The notes below the pieces were generated by a model. It had not been told where the DNA came from. It worked only from the letters and a program-made list of their open reading frames with translations, and made no database searches. A stretch of DNA of 64,000 nucleotides from Chitinophaga niabensis (lineage in GTDB: Bacteria; Bacteroidota; Bacteroidia; Chitinophagales; Chitinophagaceae): assembly GCF_900129465.1 (NCBI RefSeq), contig NZ_FSRA01000001.1, forward strand, positions 806,001 to 870,000. The letters run 5' to 3'. Numbering within the stretch: the stretch's first letter is position 1; every line of letters begins with the position of its first letter. Made by a program: the position numbers and the translations under genes. Below, piece after piece: positions 1 to 8,638 of this stretch.

Positions 1-2056
1 GAAGGGTAGTTATGGAGCATTCCTCAACTACAGGAATGAAAACGGGCTTATTAAAGGATCATGGCAGAAAAGATATGCTGCCCGCTTTGTGTTTGATACG
101 CAGATCAAAGACTGGCTGAAAGTGGGAGGTACATTGGGATATACAGATCAGAACGAAAAGCAGGTGGACCAGCTGGGAGGCGGAGGTATTGTAACCATGC
201 GCCAGGTACTGGAAGCATTACCTATCATCCCCGTAAAATTCCCTGACGGGTCCTGGGGCGGAAATGATGATTACCCGGGTATGGAAGGTGGCGGTAACCC
301 GGTACAGGTACTGGAAGAGCGGCTTTATTATCTCCGCACGCAAACACTGCTGGGGAATATTTATGCGAACATTCAACTCGCGAATGGCCTGGAATTCAGG
401 ACCACGGTAGGCGCCAATGTGATCAACCAGCGGCTTGATTATTACGGAGGCCGTGACCTGAACTATATTTCCCGCGGCCAGAGAGGTGTGGCACAGATCA
501 CTAACAACCGCTATAACTCCTGGCAGTTTGAAAATTACCTCACCTATAACAAACAGTTCAACCGTATCCATTCACTGAATGCTTTATTAGGGCTTTCCTG
601 GCAGCATGTGGACCAGTTCAGCAACTTTGCCGTCAGCCAGGGTTTTACGGACGATTATTTTAAGTTCTATAATCTCGGTGCCGGTGCTAATCCACAGGCG
701 CCTAGTTCATCAGGTACTGCTTACGGCCTTAACTCTTATTTCTCGCGGCTTAACTATGGGTTGAAGGATAAATACCTGCTTACGTTCACCGGGCGTATGG
801 ATGGTTCTTCTAAGTTCGGTAGCAGCAACCGCTTTGCTTTTTTCCCCTCCGCAGCAATTGCCTGGCGGGTTTCGCAGGAAAACTTCATGAAAGCAGTGCC
901 CGCTATTTCCAACCTGAAGCTGAGGGCCAGCTATGGTGCAACAGGTAACTCTGAAATATCTGCCTACCAGGCGCTGGCAGGCCTGGGCAACTATGATGTG
1001 GTGTTCGATGGTGTAAGAAGCCCGGGTATAGGTATCAGCCGCATGTCCAACGATGAATTGAGGTGGGAGAAAACCCTTCAGCTGGATGCCGGTATGGAAC
1101 TGGGACTTTTCAATAACCGTGTTTCACTGGAATTTGATGTATACAGGAAGAAAACGGTTGACATGCTGCTGGCGGCACCCTTACCTACCACCAGCGGTTA
1201 TACGAGCATTACCCGCAACATCGGCAGTATGGAGAATAAAGGTGTTGAACTGGCTATCAATACCACTAACATAGAGCGGGAACATTTTTCCTGGAACACG
1301 CAGTTTAATATTTCTATCAATAAAAACCGGGTGCTGGCCCTTACCGGCGGCAGCGACATTTACTCAGGTGCAACCGTTATCCGTGTAGGAGAACCGCTTG
1401 GTGCTTTCTTTGGCCGTGTAAATCTTGGCACCTGGAGTACACAGGAAAAAGGCCAGGCCGCTGTATATAACGCCCTTCCGGGAGATGTAAAGTACCTTGA
1501 TCTGAATAATGATAAACAGATCAATGATAACGACCGGGCGATCATCGGAAAAGGTATTCCGGATGGCTTCGGTACTTTTATGAACACCTTCCGGTACAGG
1601 AACTGGTCACTTACGCTGGACCTCCAGTATATGTATGGAAACGATGTATTGGACAGGAGCATCCATTCCCTGGAAGACCGGCAGGGTATTGCTAATAGCT
1701 ACAAAACGGTGTTGAATGCCTGGACGGAAACAAACCAGCATACACCCATTGCACAGGTACGTCCTGTACCGGCCGGTTATGATACTAATAACGACAGCCA
1801 TAAGGTGACTGATGCCTCCTTTATCCGCGGCCGCAATTTCCTGCTTGCCTATACATTCCCTGCAGCCACCGTTACCAGGATGAAGATGGACCGGCTGAGG
1901 GTATATGCATCTGTGCAAAACGTATTTGTGGCCACTAAATACAAAGGATACGATCCGGAGGTATCTAATTCCGGCTCTCCTTTTGACCAGGGATTTGGTT
2001 TGTACGATTACCCGAAGCCAAGGGTATTTATGTTGGGCCTGAACGTAACCCTGTAA
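1..2056 (+). CDS. SusC/RagA-family TonB-linked outer membrane receptor, 3' part
   Basis: The C-terminal part of a SusC-type TonB-dependent transporter, which imports oligosaccharides through the outer membrane with its SusD partner. The frame is open from the first bases of the window, so the gene starts upstream and the N-terminal extension and plug are not visible. What remains is barrel, with family landmarks: LRASYGATGNSEISAYQ, RWEKTLQLDAGME, and a loop with EF-hand-like DLNNDKQINDND before a glycine-rich turn. The protein ends in LGLNVTL, a typical terminal barrel strand. A SusD gene follows after 28 nt, and a sulfatase gene converges from the other side. Family is certain; substrate is unknown. 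Confidence 0.95.
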   Translation, partial: KGSYGAFLNYRNENGLIKGSWQKRYAARFVFDTQIKDWLKVGGTLGYTDQNEKQVDQLGGGGIVTMRQVLEALPIIPVKFPDGSWGGNDDYPGMEGGGNPVQVLEERLYYLRTQTLLGNIYANIQLANGLEFRTTVGANVINQRLDYYGGRDLNYISRGQRGVAQITNNRYNSWQFENYLTYNKQFNRIHSLNALLGLSWQHVDQFSNFAVSQGFTDDYFKFYNLGAGANPQAPSSSGTAYGLNSYFSRLNYGLKDKYLLTFTGRMDGSSKFGSSNRFAFFPSAAIAWRVSQENFMKAVPAISNLKLRASYGATGNSEISAYQALAGLGNYDVVFDGVRSPGIGISRMSNDELRWEKTLQLDAGMELGLFNNRVSLEFDVYRKKTVDMLLAAPLPTTSGYTSITRNIGSMENKGVELAINTTNIEREHFSWNTQFNISINKNRVLALTGGSDIYSGATVIRVGEPLGAFFGRVNLGTWSTQEKGQAAVYNALPGDVKYLDLNNDKQINDNDRAIIGKGIPDGFGTFMNTFRYRNWSLTLDLQYMYGNDVLDRSIHSLEDRQGIANSYKTVLNAWTETNQHTPIAQVRPVPAGYDTNNDSHKVTDASFIRGRNFLLAYTFPAATVTRMKMDRLRVYASVQNVFVATKYKGYDPEVSNSGSPFDQGFGLYDYPKPRVFMLGLNVTL

Positions 2057-2084
2057 ACCATTTTGTAACCTTAAAGGAAATAAC

Positions 2085-3590
2085 ATGAAATCATACATAT
2101 CAAGATATTACCTGCTGATCTGTGCCGCAGGAACAGTGTTGTTGAGCGGTTGCAGCAAATTCCTGGACGAAAGTGATCCGAGTAACTTCACAATAGACCA
2201 GTATTACCGTACGGCTGAACATGCCGCGAGTGGCGTGAACAGTATTTATGCATCCATGCGTGAGCCAACTGGTAGCGGCTTTGGTGGTGGTGCCTGGATG
2301 ATGACGGAATTTGCTACCGGCCTGGCGGATACAGATCTGGGGCAGGCCGTGAACAGTTACTTTGTGAAAGACCTGATCAATACACCGGATAACGCCTACG
2401 GCCGTACGTATTGGGTCAGCTACTACAGGGGCATTGCCAATGCAAACCTCGCTATCGAAAAGATACCTGCCATCAATATGAACGAAGCGGAGAAGAAAAA
2501 ACTACTGGGGCAGGCCCGGTTCCTTCGTGCCTGGTACTACTTCGGATTGGTTCGTATGTTCGGGCATATCCCGCTTATCCTGAAACCGGTTAGCCTGAAT
2601 TCTCCGGAACTGAAACCTAACCAGGCACCGGTAGAAGAGGTGTATGCTGCTATTGATGCAGACCTGAAAGAAGCGGAGGCTGCGGGTTTACCATGGAGGG
2701 ATGCATCCGGCAGAGTAAGCCTCGGTGCCGTGAAATCATTGATGGCACAGGTATATCTCACCATGGCCGGTTATCCCTTGCAGAAAGGCGCAGCGTATTA
2801 TGACCTGGCTGCAAAAAAAGCAGAGGAAGTAATAGATTCCAAACAGTTCTCGCTATTTCCGGTATATGCTGATCTGCACAATCCTTCGAAGAAGAACATA
2901 GGAGAGAACATCTTTATGATGCAGTTCCGTACACAGATCATTCCTTCGTCCTGGCAGGTGGCTATTATTCCCTATAACAAAAATATCTCTGCCTACTCTG
3001 ATGAAACCGGCGGCATTTATGCCAATATCAATTTTATCAGATCATTTGAGCCGGGAGACCTGCGTGTGAAAGAAAAACAATTCTTCTACACTAACTACAC
3101 TTCAGAATCCGATCGCACTAAAACAGTGGAGCTGGGAGGTTATTACATCTACAAACATTTTGATGAGGCAGCCCAACTGACCACTGCTAACAGTGATCTC
3201 AACTGGCCCGTTATCCGGTATGCGGATGTACTGCTCACTTATGCAGAAGCAGCCAATGAAACTGCCGGCCCGGGAACAAAAGCCTATAGCGCCGTGAAAG
3301 AGATCAGGGACCGTGCGCAACTGCCGGAGTTATCAGGCCTCAGTAAAGAACAGTTCCGCGAAGCTGTATGGCGTGAGCGCTGGTTTGAACTGTGTTATGA
3401 AAATACCACCTGGTTTGATATGGTGCGGCTCCGTAAGGCATTTAACGTAGGTACCAGGCAGTTTGATGAATACGTAGGGCATAAGTTCTCTTATGGGCCG
3501 GTAGTATCTGCCAGAGAACTGCTCTTTCCAATCCCCACACAGGAGATCCTGGATAATTCCAATCTGAAGCAGAATGATGGGTATAAGTGA
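2085..3590 (+). CDS. SusD/RagB-family surface glycan-binding lipoprotein
   Basis: A 501-residue SusD-like lipoprotein that would cap the preceding SusC and capture glycan at the cell surface. It has a signal peptide with lipobox LLSGC (Cys23), followed by S-K-F-L-D-E, a plausible Bacteroidota surface-export signal. SusD TPR-type landmarks are present: YYRGIANANLAIEKIP, ARFLRAWYYFGLVRMFG, RYADVLLTYAEAANE and WRERWFELCYENTTWFDMVR. The C-terminus, LLFPIPTQEILDNSNLKQN, is the family's usual ending. It lies 28 nt after the SusC gene and is the last gene of that unit. An inverted repeat follows the stop. Confidence 0.95.
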   Translation: MKSYISRYYLLICAAGTVLLSGCSKFLDESDPSNFTIDQYYRTAEHAASGVNSIYASMREPTGSGFGGGAWMMTEFATGLADTDLGQAVNSYFVKDLINTPDNAYGRTYWVSYYRGIANANLAIEKIPAINMNEAEKKKLLGQARFLRAWYYFGLVRMFGHIPLILKPVSLNSPELKPNQAPVEEVYAAIDADLKEAEAAGLPWRDASGRVSLGAVKSLMAQVYLTMAGYPLQKGAAYYDLAAKKAEEVIDSKQFSLFPVYADLHNPSKKNIGENIFMMQFRTQIIPSSWQVAIIPYNKNISAYSDETGGIYANINFIRSFEPGDLRVKEKQFFYTNYTSESDRTKTVELGGYYIYKHFDEAAQLTTANSDLNWPVIRYADVLLTYAEAANETAGPGTKAYSAVKEIRDRAQLPELSGLSKEQFREAVWRERWFELCYENTTWFDMVRLRKAFNVGTRQFDEYVGHKFSYGPVVSARELLFPIPTQEILDNSNLKQNDGYK

Positions 3591-3600
3591 TCTGTTTGTT

Positions 3601-3637
3601 AATGGCCGGCTTTCTTCCGTAAAGAATGCCGGCCATT
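3601..3637. terminator. Hairpin between convergent susD and sulfatase genes
   Basis: A perfect 10-bp stem (AATGGCCGGC / GCCGGCCATT) continues after one T-T mismatch with five more pairs, closing on a 5-nt loop. It lies 11 nt past the SusD stop and about 50 nt past the convergent sulfatase stop. No clear T-tract follows on either strand, so factor-independent termination is plausible but not certain. Confidence 0.55.
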
Positions 3638-3686
3638 TGTATTGGTGGTGGGCGGGCTGGCTTACCAGGAGGGGCGTCATGTTGTC

Positions 3687-5357
3687 CTATCTTGACCTTA
3701 CCACCTGGCTTGCCGTTGCCCAATGCCACCACAAACTATCCAGCTCTTTCACCTTTTCAGGATACTTGCCGGAAAGATCATTCATCTCTGTTCTGTCCTC
3801 CGCGAGGTTATAGAGATGTGGAAGGCTGTCCCTGCGGGTAGCCACCAGTTTCCAGTTATTTAAGCGTGCATACTTTGCACCAAAATGTTCATTGAAAAGT
3901 ACCGTATGCCCAACAGATCGTTTATCATTGAATGAAGTGACGAGGCTGATACCTGTTGATGGGGGAACAGGCAGATCATTCCTGGTTGCAGGATAGGTAG
4001 CCCCGCTCAGTTCAATGAAAGTGTTCATGAAATCCATCACATGCCCTACATGCGAACTGAATCCCCCTTTGTTAGCAGTGATCCCCTTAGGCCAAAATGC
4101 GATCATAGGTGTATGAACACCTCCTTCATATGATTCTTCTTTCCAGTACTGATATGGCGTATTAGCCACCTGTGCCCATCGCGGGCCAATAGATGCAAAG
4201 GAGGTTTGTGGGCCCGGCATTACCCGTTTTTGCGTAGGGTACGCAATAGTGCGGCCATCCCTTGTTTTACCGGGGCGGTCAAAGCCCGGCCCGTAAGCAG
4301 CACAATTCTCTGCACTGGCACCATTATCAGATAAGAACAGGATCAATGTATTTTCCAGTTGCCCGGTTTGCCTCAACGTACTAATGATGCGGCCGATACC
4401 CTGGTCCATTCTATCGATCATAGCGGCATGCACAGCCATGGCTTTGGCATCCCATTCTTTGGTAGGGTTCTCCTGCCAGGAGGGCCCATTTCCGGCCGGA
4501 GGTAATTTCGTTTTCGAAGGATCTATCAGCCCCAGTTTGATCATGCGTTGATACCGCGCAGTACGGATCGCATCCCAGCCTGCTTTGTAAGTGTCCTCAT
4601 ATTTGGCAATATCTTCTGGTAATGCCTGCAATGGCCAGTGTGGCGCATTCTCAGCTACATACAGGAAGAAGGGTTGTGAAGAACGGGCATACTCTTTAAT
4701 GTAAGCTACCGCGGTATCATTGATGGCATCTGTATGATAGTAATTCTCCGGTACGTTTTTGATCGGCTCTGTACCACTTACAAGACTGAATGGATCAAAG
4801 AAATCCACAACACCCCAAATGGTGCCGAAGAACTTCTCGAAGCCCCGGTTGGTGGGATATTGCTCAATAGGGGAGAACGGCCCGAAATCGCGCTGATGGT
4901 TCAGCCAGTCCATTTGTTCCTGTGGTGTTTTTTGCCGGATGGTATTGGACACATGCCATTTACCGGACATCGCCGTATGGTATCCGCCAGCCTTCAATAC
5001 CTCTGCAAGCGTAACAGTGTTATCTCCCAGGCGGCCCAGGTAGCCAGGTTCGTTTTCAGCATCCGTCATTCTGCCTATACCAGCCTGGTGGTTATATAAA
5101 CCGGTAAGGAGGGATGCCCGGGTAGGGCAGCAACGGGAAGTATTGTAAAACTGAGTGTAGCGGAGACCGTTATTGGCCAGGTAATCCAGGTTGGGCGTCT
5201 GTATTTCCCCGCCATAACAGGCAAGGTCTGAAAAACCAAGATCGTCTGCCATGATAACAATGATATTAGGGCGCCTGGCAGGAGCAGAATCCCTTAAGGC
5301 CAGCAGGAACAGGCCGCAGGAAAGCAGAAGCGCAATAAGTATCAGTTTTTTCTTCAT
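3687..5357 (-). CDS. Formylglycine-dependent sulfatase (family S1)
   Basis: A secreted or periplasmic sulfatase that removes sulfate esters from a glycan. I chose the start at MKKKLILIALLLSCGLFLL because it begins a signal sequence; the frame also allows 14 more upstream residues. With this start the protein has 556 residues. The metal-binding D38-D39 lies in IIVIMADDLGFSD. The core motif C76-C-P-T-R80, followed by ASLLTG, makes Cys76 the residue oxidised to formylglycine. SGKWHV and FLSDNGA are the other active-site blocks. The CCPTR form suggests, without proof, subfamily S1_4. It converges on a SusC/SusD pair, which suggests a sulfated substrate. No maturase gene is in the window. Confidence 0.93.
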   Translation of the reverse strand: MKKKLILIALLLSCGLFLLALRDSAPARRPNIIVIMADDLGFSDLACYGGEIQTPNLDYLANNGLRYTQFYNTSRCCPTRASLLTGLYNHQAGIGRMTDAENEPGYLGRLGDNTVTLAEVLKAGGYHTAMSGKWHVSNTIRQKTPQEQMDWLNHQRDFGPFSPIEQYPTNRGFEKFFGTIWGVVDFFDPFSLVSGTEPIKNVPENYYHTDAINDTAVAYIKEYARSSQPFFLYVAENAPHWPLQALPEDIAKYEDTYKAGWDAIRTARYQRMIKLGLIDPSKTKLPPAGNGPSWQENPTKEWDAKAMAVHAAMIDRMDQGIGRIISTLRQTGQLENTLILFLSDNGASAENCAAYGPGFDRPGKTRDGRTIAYPTQKRVMPGPQTSFASIGPRWAQVANTPYQYWKEESYEGGVHTPMIAFWPKGITANKGGFSSHVGHVMDFMNTFIELSGATYPATRNDLPVPPSTGISLVTSFNDKRSVGHTVLFNEHFGAKYARLNNWKLVATRRDSLPHLYNLAEDRTEMNDLSGKYPEKVKELDSLWWHWATASQVVRSR

Positions 5358-5550
5358 GGTGGACAACATGGAATCACGAAAGAACAAAATCCAACGCAAT
5401 GGACTTCGTCATTTTGTATCAGATTCTAGCATAATCGTCTCAATTTGGCAAAGATGCCCCCTATGACGCTGCAATCGATAGTGTATCAATGCAATAGTAG
5501 TATTTTATCATACACTGATTAATTGTTCCTAACACTGTTTTTTTATTTGA

Positions 5551-5587
5551 TCATTGTTTCTGAAACACTTAATTTCAGAAACAATGA
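5551..5587. repeat. Perfect 15-bp inverted repeat with 7-nt loop
   Basis: Arms TCATTGTTTCTGAAA and TTTCAGAAACAATGA flank the loop CACTTAA. A T-rich run precedes it on the + strand, but neither strand has a T-tract after the stem, so it is not an obvious terminator. It could be an operator, part of a structured RNA or a mobile-element remnant. Confidence 0.6.
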
Positions 5588-5690
5588 GAACATGAAGAGA
5601 GATAACCAACAGACACGCATTTATTAACTATTGAACCGGCCGCGTTAACCTATTATTGTAACACAACGTATGATGAGCATTACCCGTCTA

Positions 5691-5705
5691 TAGCATGCCA
5701 TGCTA
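5691..5705. promoter_or_regulatory. Palindrome upstream of small HTH gene, candidate operator
   Basis: TAGCATG-C-CATGCTA is a perfect 7-1-7 dyad lying 35 bp before the start of the winged-HTH gene. The position and symmetry suit an autoregulatory operator. This is inference from position only. Confidence 0.3.
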
Positions 5706-5740
5706 CCATGGAAGTATGCTGCGTTATCTTAACCTAATGT

Positions 5741-5974
5741 ATGTCACTGCAGCATTTTGAGCGGATCAGGAGTATTGATCATTTGATCCGCATCAGGGGA
5801 ACAGGTTCCCCCCGGCAATTCGCACGTAGATTGAAGATCTCAGAAGCATCACTGTACCGCATACTCGCTTTTATGAAAGAAGCCGGTGCGCCCATCCGGT
5901 ACAGCAAGGAACGGCAATCTTACTATTACAGCGAAGAAGGATCTTTTTTAATCAGTTTTATTCCATCACAATAG
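5741..5974 (+). CDS. Small winged helix-turn-helix protein (HTH_11-like)
   Basis: A 77-residue protein that is essentially one DNA-binding domain. Residues about 20-50 (SPRQFARRLKISEASLYRIL) read as a helix-turn-helix resembling the HTH_11 fold of DeoR/YafY-type regulators. The IRYSKERQSYYYSE stretch would be the wing. There is no ligand-binding or dimerisation domain, signal peptide or membrane segment. Proteins of this size occur widely in Bacteroidota without an assigned role. It stands alone on its strand. A palindrome lies just upstream, and a hairpin plus a terminator lie 150-255 bp downstream. A transcription-factor role is likely; the target is unknown. Confidence 0.7.
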   Translation: MSLQHFERIRSIDHLIRIRGTGSPRQFARRLKISEASLYRILAFMKEAGAPIRYSKERQSYYYSEEGSFLISFIPSQ

Positions 5975-6121
5975 TTGCCTCTCAGCACATGAGAGTGTAG
6001 TTGATTAATATGCAGCTATAATTCAAATGCGCAATTATTGGATAGGGAATCTAAAGGAGCTGGGCCGTTACCATTCCTGGTAAAGGAAATAATATCCTGG
6101 AACTTTAGCACTAGGCGGATC

Positions 6122-6162
6122 CCCAATAAATAAAAGCGGAGGGAACATTTCTATTTATTGGG
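6122..6162 (+). repeat. Perfect 11-bp inverted repeat, 19-nt loop
   Basis: Arms CCCAATAAATA and TATTTATTGGG enclose a purine-rich loop containing GCGGAGGGAA. The arm and loop lengths do not suit a terminator, and a separate terminator lies 35 bp downstream. It may be a structured RNA element or a regulatory site. Confidence 0.55.
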
Positions 6163-6196
6163 ACAATTCACTATTAATATATACATGGTTTTAGAG

Positions 6197-6228
6197 CCTC
6201 CCCTCATTCCTGGGTGGGAGGGGTTTTT
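6197..6228 (+). terminator. Rho-independent terminator
   Basis: CCCCTC (6200-6205) pairs with GAGGGG (6218-6223), and TTTTT follows at once. It reads as a + strand terminator for the HTH transcript or for an unannotated short RNA in the gap. Confidence 0.7.
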
Positions 6229-6301
6229 ATAATGACATCATCTATAATAGAAACAGTTAATGGAGCATAAGCCGCTGGATTCTTCCCGGGGCAATCTTCC
6301 T

Positions 6302-7249
6302 CTACTTCGGAGGCGTATAGATAATGTTGAACAGTTTCAGGTATTCTTCCAATGGCATCAATCCAACCGCCGCACGTCTTTTATTTACATTCGCCTCATC
6401 TTTGATAGGGCTTACGCTTCTTACTCCTTTCTCATTTGTCATTAGCTGGGAGCCATAGATCTGGTAACCATGCAGTGCCACAGAAACCCTGTCTTCCAGC
6501 ATGGCCAGTTCATCCGGCCGCGCCTTTTTTTCGCGGACCGCTTTTTGCATGGCAGGCAGGTATTTTTCCTGCACCGCTAAAGGGGAATGTTGTATAACAA
6601 GAAAAAGTACGCTGTTTCCTTGTTGGCCTACTTCATCAGCGCCTCTCCAGCCAAATTGGTCGATGAAGCGGGAAACGAAGGCTAAATTACAGGAGTCTAC
6701 ATACTCCATGCGGGCATGGAAATTTGTCATGGTAGCAGCATCTGCTTTTTGTTCCAGCAAAGCAGCGAATTCATGCCTGATGGCCTGGTCCGAATCATGG
6801 ATGGAATCAAGGGCTTTCTACCATTCATAATTAAAGTTGGGCGCATACTTTTCCTTATTGGCTTTCATGCAATCTATCACAGCAGCAAATGCAGGAGAAG
6901 TTCTGATAAAAGAGAATGCTGTGTCAGTATTAAGCTTTCTGGGATCCCATGCACGAGCCTTTATGCAGAAGGTTTGCAAAGTAGCGATCGTTGAGTCCCT
7001 ATTGCCGGCCAGGGCAAATGCCCTCGCTGAATTGTACCGGTCATCAGGTGTGCCGCTCCAGCCAAACGATAAAAATGCTTTTCGATAGTGTTCGGAGGCC
7101 TGGGTATATGCTCCTTTATTAAGGAGGGAATCAGCTGATCTTATATGGCTGTAATATTCCGAAGGTAAGGAACGGCCCTGGCTATACGTGTTAACAGAAC
7201 CAAGGGATAGGGTGATCAATAACAGGCAGAAGCGGTATAGCGTTTTCAT
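6302..7249 (-). pseudogene. DUF6624-like secreted protein interrupted by an in-frame amber codon
   Basis: One reading frame runs from a signal-peptide start (MKTLYRFCLLLITLSLGS...YSQ) at 7249 to a stop at 6302, broken only by TAG at 6818-6820. The 143-residue upstream part has a TPR-like region (SLLNKGAYTQASEHYRKAF). The 171-residue part after the TAG begins KALDSIHDSDQAIRHEF. It carries the DUF6624 signature: FGWRGADEVGQQGN, LVIQHSPLAVQEKYLP, LAMLEDRVSVALHGYQIYGS, KRRAAVGLMPLEEYL. The frame is unchanged across the stop, so a substitution such as AAG or CAG to TAG explains it. Alternatives are a sequencing error, readthrough, or internal initiation at the Met at 6760. The family's biochemical role is unknown. 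Confidence 0.8.
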
Positions 7250-7320
7250 ACAGGTAAAATAGATAATAATTCCATAAGGAAAAGACTGCATATAAGGGAT
7301 TTGCTTATTTTTAACAGTAT

Positions 7321-8169
7321 ATGGCAACACCCGATGGAAATAAGTGGCATCTGCAAATGGTACAGTCGAGATACCATGCTTATAACCTCTCTTTTGAGCA
7401 GGCAGAAGCGGTTTACCGGTTTGAGCAGGAGAGGGATGCCCATGCGCTCTCATGGAAACACTTCTTTTCCCAATGGGAAGAATGGGATTTTGAAATGGCC
7501 ACTTTCAGGGAGATCCTGAAAGAAGAACAACTGGCACTTTACCTGAGCAACCATGAAGTGGAAGTGAAGGCCTATGAAAAGGAGCTTATAGAACAGGATA
7601 ACAGTGAGATGCAGGTAAAGCAACTGACCTATACAGCCAGGATGCTTGCTTATTACAAGGATGAATTAATTCCCGGATTGCAGAAGAAGGAAGAAGTTAG
7701 AAGATATGTATCCATCGCTTGCATGGGAGAAAAAAACAAGCTTAACTACCTCCAAGAAGAACTCAAAAAATACCTTCCCGGCGTAAGGAAGGAGATCCTG
7801 ATCAATCATTTCCGCCAGTATAAAACTTTCAGGCCCAATGAATTAAAGCATGCGCTTTTAAGGCATAGCATCAACGACGTATGGCCGGATTACGAAAAGT
7901 TTTATCAAAGCATGGATGCTCCCACCAGGGCCATAGCAGATTTTTTAGAGAGTAAAGTGACCGGGTATTTCAGAGACATCAAAAAACTACTGGAACAAAG
8001 CATAAAGGACAGGCAACATTTTGCTGACAGTCTTTATAAAGAGTTTTACAGCAATGAAGGTGGCTGGCATGTGTATAGAGAAACAACCCCGGAAAAGGAA
8101 CTGAAAACATTCTGCATGAGCATACTCCTGATAAGTACAAGCGTCTTATATACACATCTGAATCTATAA
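7321..8169 (+). CDS. Unknown helical cytoplasmic protein
   Basis: A 282-residue protein I do not recognise. It has no signal peptide or membrane segment and is rich in charged helix-forming stretches (QWEEWDFEMATFREIL, EVEVKAYEKELIEQD, NYLQEELKKYLPGVRK), suggesting a largely alpha-helical or coiled-coil fold. It diverges from the DUF6624 gene with 71 bp between starts. The last 20 or so residues (SILLISTSVLYTHLNL) differ in character from the rest. The -1 frame over the same bases encodes a hydrophilic tail, EHTPDKYKRLIYTSES...VFVE, ending at 8189. A missing or extra base in the A-runs near 8093-8107 is therefore possible. Confidence 0.6.
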   Translation: MATPDGNKWHLQMVQSRYHAYNLSFEQAEAVYRFEQERDAHALSWKHFFSQWEEWDFEMATFREILKEEQLALYLSNHEVEVKAYEKELIEQDNSEMQVKQLTYTARMLAYYKDELIPGLQKKEEVRRYVSIACMGEKNKLNYLQEELKKYLPGVRKEILINHFRQYKTFRPNELKHALLRHSINDVWPDYEKFYQSMDAPTRAIADFLESKVTGYFRDIKKLLEQSIKDRQHFADSLYKEFYSNEGGWHVYRETTPEKELKTFCMSILLISTSVLYTHLNL

Positions 8170-8638
8170 CTCCTGTTTTTGTAGAATAGTAGCCATTGCT
8201 AATATTTTTTTATCCAAATCGAAAGGTTTCTTTTTTCTTTTTAATAATTGAGTTAGTTTAGTTAAGATTATTATCTTGTGTGTATTGATTTACAGAATTC
8301 CAAAGTCCTACAGCTAAATTAAAGTTAAACAGACCTAACATTCATTCACGTTTTCAATGTTTTTGAAAGACCGGTTGTGACAGTTACGAAAAATTCCACG
8401 TGTACAAGCATGAACAGATGCATGTAGAAGGAACTGCACAACGAGGCAAATCACTTATCAAGCTACTTATCAATCAAACTACTAAGGCTGGTATTCATTT
8501 TTAACCATTATTAACCAATAATCTGTTTTCTCAACTGAGGCACGAAACGGAGCGGGGAAGGTATGCCCGGATCCAAGTATGCTGTAGCCGATCCACGTAG
8601 TCTGCCCTTTAAATTATCAACCTTTTCTTAATCCTAAC
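8170..8638. other. 469-bp leader region before a SusC gene
   Basis: AT-rich for most of its length, with no coding signal. No sigma or FecR gene precedes this SusC. A weak promoter-like box, TATCTTGT, lies at about 8272. A short GC-rich hairpin (GG-A..CGGG / CCCG..TCC) at 8549-8574 sits 64 nt before the SusC start, close to the position of hairpins before the two STN-type SusC genes in this window. Confidence 0.4.

Larger units (their letters stand above)
5358..5740. other. Intergenic region with two palindromes
   Basis: A 383-bp divergent space between the sulfatase (-) and the small HTH gene (+). I find no coding signal. It holds a 15-bp perfect hairpin at 5551-5587 and a 15-bp palindrome at 5691-5705, both listed separately. 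A T-rich run lies at 5538-5547. No convincing TAnnTTTG promoter box was seen for either gene. Confidence 0.6.
5975..6301. other. Structured intergenic region downstream of the HTH gene
   Basis: A 327-bp space with no convincing gene but with two structures, listed separately: an 11-bp stem at 6122-6162 and a terminator at 6197-6228. A 42-codon open stretch (about 6005-6132) has no ATG; its only candidate start is TTG at 6038, and its stop falls inside the first hairpin arm. The layout could fit a small RNA or a very short peptide gene ending at the terminator. Confidence 0.4.

Noticed and set aside
6027..6083. 18-codon ATG frame downstream of the HTH gene (MRNYWIGNLKELGRYHSW)
   Set aside because: Too short to support, with no conserved leader or modification enzyme nearby.
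6302..6760. Independent 152-residue gene starting at the internal Met
   Set aside because: The coding sense continues upstream of this Met to the amber codon in the same frame, so it is better read as the second part of one broken gene.
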